The notes under the pieces were generated by a model. The model had not been told where the DNA came from, made no database searches, and saw only the letters and a program-made list of their open reading frames with translations. A DNA stretch of 64,000 nucleotides from Apricaphanius iberus. Taxonomy: Eukaryota > Chordata > Actinopteri > Cyprinodontiformes > Aphaniidae. Numbering within the stretch: the stretch's first letter is position 1; each line of letters opens with the position of its first letter. The translations under genes were made by a program, and so were the position numbers. Positions 56,741 to 64,000 of the stretch are shown here, one piece after another. Location of the stretch: positions 806,001 through 870,000 of the forward strand of contig JAPXFQ010002151.1 in the NCBI GenBank assembly GCA_028564705.1, written 5' to 3'.

Positions 56741-57030
56741 GCCCTAATTTATCAAACGTTCGTTGAAACTGTCCTATATTCCATCCTACAAATGAAATTT
56801 AGAATTTTTGTACTACCAGTCAAAAATCTGATTTATGAAATCTGCGGTGGCCACCCGTACGCATGTTCCTCCGCAATTATGTGTTAATGAATCCCACTTG
56901 TGTGTAACCAGGTCCTTGTGCTCATTCACAGTCATTTGCATACAGAAACACCCTCAATTAACCATATTTGGAAACACCTTATCATCTGTCACGTGCATTA
57001 AGTCTTTGCGTTCTTCCTCAAAGTAATCAG
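56741..57030. mobile_element. Harbinger-like element end
   Basis: Starts gggccctaatttatcaaacg, a terminal repeat common in fish Harbinger-type elements, followed by aaaatctgatttatgaaatc and gcgtacgcat-like DNA. The other end is not found. Confidence 0.45.
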
Positions 57031-57229
57031 CAAGAGAGCGACAAAAAGAAATTTCAGTGACACAGAGATCAAGGTGAAACATAGGTGGGGCAATAAAAAA
57101 GTATTCATTATGAATAGAATTTTTTTTTTAATTGTCAGTTAATAGTTATTTCTACTGCAGAGCAGACATAAAAATGTGAATAATTTAATTTGCTGATATC
57201 AACTTCAGTGGAAATCCTTAACTTCTTTG

Positions 57230-58232
57230 AACAAATTATTAAGTTGATACTGAACATTGCTGTATGGTTCTATCAGCTCTGGGGAAACTAATAAAATTAA
57301 AACTTTTCATCCACACTCCATAATAATTTGGGATAATCAATATGTCCTGCATCGAAACAAATCTTTATATCTTAAAGATTGGTTTAAAAAGAATATTTGG
57401 TCTGTAACATATTTAATGGATAATGAAGGTAGTAATCTACTGGTTTATGAACACTTCTGAAAGAAATATAATTTTACCCCTCCTTTTATTGAATCTTTAC
57501 AGGTGCATATTGTACTTCCCCATGCATTTATTTTCCTCACTAAAAAAATCATAACATATCATAAAATACAACTGAATCTACCTTCTTTATTTATGCAAGA
57601 TATTAAATTCTTAGATAAAAACTGTAACAACTATTTTATTAGAAAGTGTTTAACATACAAATTATTTCCTGAACAACAAAATAAAAAGTATATCCTAGTT
57701 TCATTTGATTAAAAAAAATAACACAAAGGCAAGAACCAAATATCTATCCTTGCCTATATCAAAGCAAAAGAGACACATTTTTAAATCATGAATGATGTAT
57801 ATCCTTCCAAAGAATTACTTAGAATTCATTTTAAGAGACCTTTAGGAGACCATATAACTTTTGGTTTATCTATGATTTTTTTTTTTAAAAAAGCTCTGTA
57901 TTAACACCATCATATGTTTGGCCAAATTCTTCATTAACAGAAAGAATATTCAGAAATGTGCTCCAGTTTTTATTAATTTTTTCAAGAACGAATTTCATTT
58001 GTACACCAAAATTCTAGAAATTATATCTAGCCCAATAACCAAAACTTTTTTTTGTACATGATTTTGCCCTGGTCTCAGTGGACTAAGTCAGACTTCCCTA
58101 AAAGTCTTATATCTTTATTACTGTTGTATCATTACCATAATCCCTTGTATCTAACCGACACATTGTTCAATGTATAAATATGTGTTCCTTGTATATGCTG
58201 TACTTCTAAATAAAGAATAAAAAAATAAAAAA
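57230..58232 (+). mobile_element. L1-like LINE ORF2 3' remnant with poly-A end
   Basis: Frame 57257-57460 encodes HSIIIWDNQYVLHRNKSLYLKDWF, shown here only as the blocks IIIWDNQYVL and NKSLYLKDWF, typical of the fish L1 ORF2 tail. Further pieces follow in shifted frames. It ends in aaataaagaataaaaaaata. Confidence 0.65.
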
Positions 58233-58297
58233 CTGCCAGTCTTTGTTTTACCGCAGCAGATCCACCAGGCTTTACAATCCTGCAGTATCATAAATGT

Positions 58298-58545
58298 GTA
58301 TTACGTCCAAATCGGCCAAGAAAAAAAATACAGAAGCACTTCTGGGGCGTTCGTAAGTCCAACTGGATAATAAACATGGTATAATTAAGGCATTTGGGGC
58401 AGATTAAACCTTATTAAAAGCAGAATGTGGACTGCCCCTACCACTCCCGTTCTACGGATGTCCGCTGATGGAGGAAGTGCACATAAATACTTCTGAACGG
58501 CTCAGAATGGCTCCAAAATTATCAGGGTGAGTAAGGAAACATAAA
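58298..58545 (+). repeat. Promoter-like repeat module, copy 2
   Basis: Second copy of the module at 27766-28012 with the same block order and the same TATA-like (cataaatac) and donor-like (cagggtgagtaag) ends. Confidence 0.65.
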
Positions 58546-59657
58546 CAAAACAAAGTGTTACATACATATATCTGAAAAATACTGTAAAGTGTTTTGTTAC
58601 TATATTTGAAAGTTACTGCATCTATTTTGTTCATGATGTTCAGAGGCAGCAGCATATATATTTTGTTACATTTTTCTCAAATCTGGCTAATATGCCAAGG
58701 AGCTACTGCTGATTCAGTTTTTTGTTCTAGAAATTACAACTGAAGGCTCATATTTGCCCCAAAGAGTGAATAAATGCCCCAATGCAATTCAAAATGCAGT
58801 TTCAGCTGAGTTTATCAAAAATATGCAAGGGGTCCAGGACCCCAAAAAGATTGGGAAACACTGGCATAGTGATGAAATCGTGGAGCATCTTTTTAGTCTG
58901 AGCCATAATGGAGAAGTGATGAGAAGGCTGCAGACTTAAAATAGATCAAAAGGACACGAAACAAATCTCGTCTGTCTAATTAACATGGCTTAAGATATTT
59001 TTCACAATCGCATAAACTACTGTCCATAATCAGCTACTCATAATTCCAGTTACCATTAACACTGCAGCATTCATTGTGTGCTTATATTGTTTCGCATGAT
59101 TTAAATTAAATAAGCATCACTTTGCCTGTAGCCGGTGTTCCACTAAATAACGCTTTGAAGCAATGTCTTCCCGGCTGATGAATGAATGAATGAATAAATG
59201 AATGCAAGGTGACAGCTGAAACAACATAATTCTCATCTGTCTGAGAGGTTAATCAAGCTAGTTTACTGAAACTATCTGGCTAATTGCAAACAAACATGAT
59301 CTTCGTTCTCGACTTTACCTCAAATATAATGCGCTGTGGGAGCCGGCTATGAAGTCATAGAAAAACCCGGGATATAAACAGGGATCGGATCTAGTCTGAA
59401 TTATTATAATTGATGAGAGCAGCCGCTGTCAGGACCTAAGAACTAGGCGGTGCTGCTTTATTGCTGTTTTTTCTTTTTTTTTCTCGGCCTTCTTCTCTGG
59501 CTCCCTCCTCTTCTTCGAGGTTTCACCTAAAAACTATCTTCACCGCTGCTTACTGCCTCCTGGTTTTAGTCATCCGAGCTTTGTTTGAATGCGTCATTTC
59601 AGCCCTATTTGCATCATCCTATCTTGCAGATTCAATGTCTTTATCATTAATAGGCCT

Positions 59658-59746
<89 letters not shown>
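59658..59746. repeat. (TA)n microsatellite
   Basis: About 90 bp of TA repeats with two short interruptions. It creates artificial IYIYIY frames. Confidence 0.95.
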
Positions 59747-59751
<5 letters not shown>

Positions 59752-59979
59752 TGGTGTTTCTAAAAAAAATGCCGTTTTCTATCAAAAATTATTTATCTCT
59801 AATTAAGACTCTAAAAATGTCTCCATTGGTAGAAAGCAATGGAAATTGTGAGTGAAACTTTCAACTTTATAAATCTGTAGCTCCCCACATTGAATTATAT
59901 ATTTTTGAATACCTATTTAAAAGAGGAGAGAGTTAGATCCAGTCTATTTATTTATCTGTTTCTATATTATTTTTTTCAG

Positions 59980-60690
59980 ATGTACAACATACAGTGGTCA
60001 GTGGATCGCCGGATTGTACCTCAGCTGTCTGAAACTCCTGAAGTTTGCAGATGGCACCACTGTCACTGGTCTGATCCAGGACAATCACAAATCTGCATAC
60101 AGACAGTGGATCAGCTCTGCTGGAGAATTGTTGACTTCTGGAGAATATCCCCCACACTGCCTCCCCTCACCATCCTAAACATTTGTCTAATAGGAATCTT
60201 TTTCATACGAACTGTCCAATCTCTGGACCTGAGATGGTCCCCATAGACAGTTTGAAAGAAAGCCCAGCAGAGACAGTATACTTCCTGTGGCAACTCAACA
60301 AGTACAACCAACCAAAGGTGCTGCAGGTCATCTTGTATGCTGCCATCATTTGGCCTGACCTGCACAAATACTGTGGGGTTGGGCTCATTTGGAAAAAGAA
60401 ATAATCATAAAAACAGAACAGGGCCAATCTGCAAGGGAAAGTTAGGTCTGCAGAGAGGATCCTTGAGACTTACCCCGAATCCAGAACTTGTACAGGTCTA
60501 CGGTCAGGAAAAGGGCAGATAACATCTCTGCAGATCCCACACATCCTGGAAACAAACCGCTTACACCTTTACCTTCAGGTTGGCCATGCAGAGCAGTTTT
60601 TAGCAAAACCAGAGCCAGAGTACACCCAGAGAAGTCACACTTCTCTGGGTGTGTATCCTTCAAATATGTGTAGGCTATTGTTCCTCTATA
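59980..60690 (+). mobile_element. CR1/Rex1-like LINE remnant
   Basis: Pieces of reverse transcriptase DNA: LKFADGTTVTGLIQDN (FADD motif with D changed to G), then KKAQQRQYTSCGNSTSTT-like DNA (aagaaagcccagcagagaca) and caaaggtgctgcaggtc. Frames are broken and internal parts missing. Confidence 0.65.
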
Positions 60691-61049
60691 CTTATTTTAT
60701 TTCCTCCAGAGTTCAACTCAGATCCCTTGTTTGTCCACACAGTGTTGTTTAATAAAGAAAACGTACCTCACATGAACACATGCATATTTTTTACTCTAAA
60801 TTAAATTTGTATTTTAGAACGTAGAGTGTTTAATTCAGGTTTCGAACAATAACAAGCTGGCATGGAGCAGCAAATTATGAATTGACTTCATATGCTCTGT
60901 GACAAGACGTATGCAACAAGCACTCCCCTGCATCTGGCAGGCCTACGTGTAAGGTAATAGGTTAGTTTCGTTATCGTCACAGAGTAGTCGCAGCTTACTC
61001 AAGGCCAGGGGCTTCACTAACGGTAACACCTGAACTTTGATCTGATCTA

Positions 61050-61090
61050 AGCTAACGTATAAAAGCTGCAAAGAACAGATGAGTCATGAC
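61050..61090 (+). promoter_or_regulatory. bfar: Likely bfar core promoter
   Basis: A TATA-like gtataaaagctgc at about 61056 is followed by an AP-1-type tgagtcatgactca palindrome near 61080. It lies about 2 kb upstream of the first bfar coding exon, at a sensible distance from the proposed leader exon. Confidence 0.5.
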
Positions 61091-61345
61091 TCAAGCTTTT
61101 ATATTTACCAGGATACTCACAGCACGGAACTGAACCTTTGTTCTTCAGGTGCTCCTGCTGAAGCGAGGAACGCAGGAGGAGGCTTTTAACGGCAACGGGA
61201 GATATGGCGACGGCTGTTCTAGCAGAAACATCGCTGCTCTGGCTAGACGTTGACTTTCATTGACTACAGGAGCTCACAGGACAGTTAGCCGGGCAGTCAT
61301 GCTATCCTGCAGCTGATCACCGACACCAAGTCGAGGAAGAACTGG
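61090..61345 (+). other. bfar: Probable bfar 5' untranslated exon
   Basis: More GC-rich than its surroundings and ending at a donor-like actgg/gttagt. The next acceptor is cttttttcag-like (ctctttttcag) at 63059, just before the coding exon. The exon is inferred from position and composition. Confidence 0.45.
61204..61263 (+). other. Small upstream ORF in the bfar leader
   Basis: ATGGCG start with purine at -3 (gatATGG), encoding MATAVLAETSLLWLDVDFH and stop. If the leader exon is real, ribosomes would meet this before the bfar start codon. Confidence 0.35.
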
Positions 61346-63059
61346 GTTAGTCTGGTTAACTACTTTATTAAGGGGCTAGGTTTCCAAATTAGCTTTACAG
61401 TTAGCTTGTAAATTCACCACTAGCAGGCCAACTAATGTAGCGAACCGAAAGCTAACATAGATATATATCTTTAGTTGTATAATCCGTAGTTGTGTGTGGC
61501 ATTAGGGTACACACTACAAAATGTTATCGCGAATTTACCTCTTAGCCAATCAGTACTTAGCTAGCTACTACTAATGGTACTAATCGCTAAAATGTGGTAA
61601 ACATTACTAACCATACATTTTCAGTTTAAACTGATTTATTTTTTTATATAGAATAGCTAGCAAATTAATAATAATTTTGTTTTATGTATCTACGTAAATG
61701 TGTACAACTTAATTGTAAATGTTAAATTGGAATTTAATAAATTAGCTCAAATTTTTTCTGTATACAAAGTGCTGTGACAAGGTCAAAAGTATTTGTTTCA
61801 TTTTGTGTATGTGTGTTTTATGAAGGACTCACTTGTTATTTCCAATCTGCTTTGGAGCATCTTAAAGACTTTCGTAATTTTCTTTGGACTTGAGCTTTTT
61901 TGAAATTTGTTTTTCTATCTCAGTTTCAGATTGAATTGGATCTTTTAGCACGTTGTAATAGTAACTAATTTGTTCCCATTTATTTATTTACTTATTCATT
62001 TTCAAACTGATTAAAAACACCAATGGACACAGTTTCACGTCCAGATAGTAATATAGAAATATAATGTAATATAGAATTCATGTGGCAAAAAAAATGGTCA
62101 GACAATTAATATGGTTCACAGATCATGGTGCAAATACCACTGGTTGTATTGGGGCCTCGTGAAGTGGAACCAAAAAATTACCAAATTACCAAGTGTTATG
62201 AACTTCCATTTTGAGGCTAATGTAATATTTCGGTACTTGGAGTCTCATGGTAGCAGATGCTTAGTTACACCAGACACAAATGACATTGTCCAAAATGCTA
62301 AAGGTCACAGAGTAATGGAAGCACAGATGAGAAAGAGTTGTAAGAAAACAGGCACATATTACAAATTATATTTACTGTGCAATATTTACTTGTGTTATCC
62401 AGAGGTGGGTATAGTACCCAAAAGTTGTACTCAAGAGTAGCAGTACTTCAACATATTTTTACTCAAGGAAAAGTAAAAAGTCTTCTGGTATTTTAAAGAC
62501 CAAATGAAAAAAAAGATAATTAGCATAATTGCACACTAACACATTTTAAGCTGAAGAAAGACTTTTCTAAGTCAGTTTATTCAATACAATATAATACTTA
62601 CAGTAGGTAATAGAGCCGGATATGGATTTGAATTTCAAGAATCAATTTGATTCTGAAGAGTTAGAGCTGATTATCACAATCAAATCCGATCTGATCTGTT
62701 GCGATTCAATTCAACCTTTTCCAATTTGATATTGAAATGGGTCTGTGCTGTTAAAATTTTTTTTTTTGGAGCTGTTACCTTAATTATATGGTTGTAATTC
62801 AGTGATGCAACACTGGGTGAGTAACATTTCACCAGGTAAAACTGTATTAACCCTTTCATACCCAAGCCAAAATCAGTGCGTGCTGTTGTAAGGTAGGAAA
62901 AAAATTTGAAAAATATTATTTGTTACAAAGGTGTGATCCTCATTCAATTAAGCCTCATATGTCTTTCTGTGGCATTCAGAGACTGTACACAAATGTTTAA
63001 ACTTTCCAGTTTGCACCGCGTATTTATTACTCACTAATCATGTGTTTGCTCTTTTTCAG
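61346..63059 (+). other. bfar: Probable bfar intron 1
   Basis: AT-rich, no exon recognised. The 109-codon frame at 62111-62440 carries vhrswckyhwlyWGLVKWNQK-like residues without a domain I can name. Confidence 0.4.
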
Positions 63060-63066
63060 TTTGGAT

Positions 63067-63359
63067 ATGTTGCAGCACATGGAGTGCGACCCAGCAGATG
63101 ATGGCCAGGAAGTATTAGCGGACGATCCCCCTCGCACATCGGAATCCCTCCGCTCGAAGCCCAAAACGAGCACAATCTCAGAGACTGAGTTCTCGTGCCA
63201 CTGTTGCTACGACATCTTGGTGAACCCAACCACTTTGACCTGTGGCCATAACTTCTGCCGCCACTGTCTGGCTCTGTGGTGGGAGTCTTCGCACAAGAAT
63301 GAGTGCCCAGAGTGTCGGGAGAAGTGGGAAGGCTTTCCTAAAATCAACATACTACTAAG
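63067..63359 (+). CDS. bfar: Bifunctional apoptosis regulator, RING exon (5' part of the gene)
   Basis: BFAR is an ER-membrane RING-type E3 ubiquitin ligase that restrains apoptosis. The exon follows acceptor ctctttttcag (exon base 63060) and ends at aag/gtactt in phase 2 after 97 complete codons. A C3HC4 RING spans residues 44-83: C44, C47, C59, H61, C64, C67, C80, C83, in FSCHCCYDILVNPTTLTCGH and CPECREKWEGFPK, words almost identical to vertebrate BFAR. The SAM domain and membrane spans must lie beyond the right edge. Two in-frame ATGs (63067 and 63079) are possible starts; the second fits the shorter N-terminus known from mammals. Only gene on the plus strand. Confidence 0.92.
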
Positions 63360-63728
63360 GTACTTTTCTGACAGCTCTACCATGTCAGGGGTTGAATGTT
63401 TGCTGTTTTTGAGGATGCGGAGAGGTCGGTACTTGGAACTTTATGACATTTGTGACATTTTTGTCAAAAATAAGTTTTTTACTTACTGAAAATGCGTAAA
63501 AAACATGGTTGTGAATTTGCTGTTATAAAGCAGTCATGTGTAATAATTGATCACAGTAATTCAAGGAACCTGAAAGTGTCACCGTTTCGTAATCATTTTC
63601 CAAGATTATTTTTTTGGGGTTCTTTTTAAACAACTTTTGCTTTTAAAAGCAGAGCAAGGCCTGAAATTAAGTTGTGGGGGGTTTTCAGTACTAAAAAAGC
63701 CTCATAAATTCACAAGCTGTCTTAAATA

Positions 63729-63960
63729 TTAGGGATGTAAGAAAATATAGATACACCCATATATAGCGATATTTTAGGTCACGGTATTGTATCGATATAA
63801 AAAAAAAAGTATTAATTATTAGTTTATTTTTTAGAATTTGAATGGAACCATTAATGATGGTTGGTTGTTTTTGCACCTTGTGCAAGCCAAGCTTTGAGGC
63901 CTTAATAAATTCACAACAAATGGAAATAGTTCTGTGATGGAAATTTTTAGGCTGTTCAAT
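63729..63960. mobile_element. hAT-like MITE fragment in bfar intron
   Basis: Begins ttagggatgtaagaaaatat with cgatattttaggtcacggta and tatcgatat. Matches 13746-13930 over about 180 bp including tttagaatttgaatgga. Confidence 0.55.
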
Positions 63961-64000
63961 AATAGTAGAGATGGAAAATAGCACTCAAAATAAATAAAAA

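Noticed and set aside
59589..59855. Plus-strand frame with IYIYIY stretches
   Set aside because: It is produced by the (TA)n microsatellite.

Overview
The window reads as a fragment of a teleost (ray-finned fish) nuclear genome. The genes are split by GT-AG introns, the base composition is AT-rich, and the non-coding DNA is filled with typical fish repeats: Tc1/mariner remnants, hAT-type MITEs opening with AGGGATG, L2/CR1/L1-like LINE ends, tRNA-derived SINEs and long (TA)n tracts. I cannot name the species.

Layout. (1) 2485-22245, minus strand: gaa, lysosomal acid alpha-glucosidase (GH31). Fourteen coding exons with matching splice phases run from the start codon to the catalytic core; the last exons lie left of base 1. 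Large repeat-filled introns separate the membrane-anchor/trefoil exon, the beta-sandwich exons and the catalytic exons. (2) 26106-30482, minus: a five-exon C2H2 zinc-finger gene (ZF1; reconstructed 686 aa) with nine fingers in exon 2 and six in exon 5. (3) 37941-51063, minus: a second C2H2 gene (ZF2; reconstructed 566 aa) with nine coding exons, nine fingers, and a row of short phase-1/phase-1 exons, several opening with a basic RRxRR cluster. ZF1 and ZF2 share an N-terminal GGLINS(D/E)GE motif and look like an old tandem pair. (4) About 61050 to the right edge, plus: start of bfar (RING-type E3 ligase, apoptosis regulator), with a TATA-like promoter, a likely untranslated first exon carrying a small uORF, and the RING exon.

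The rest is repeats. Nesting is frequent: a hAT-type element with an exact 8-bp target duplication sits in a mariner-like element, and itself carries an RTE-like tail; hAT MITEs sit in a Tc1 remnant and in another repeat; a SINE sits in a LINE.

No operon-like or obviously new multi-gene system is present. The most original material is the ZF pair (shared N-terminal motif, serial basic exons) and a promoter-like repeat module found at two places 30 kb apart. The four genes have unrelated roles (glycogen breakdown in the lysosome, probable DNA binding, ubiquitin ligation at the ER) and nothing in the sequence links them functionally.
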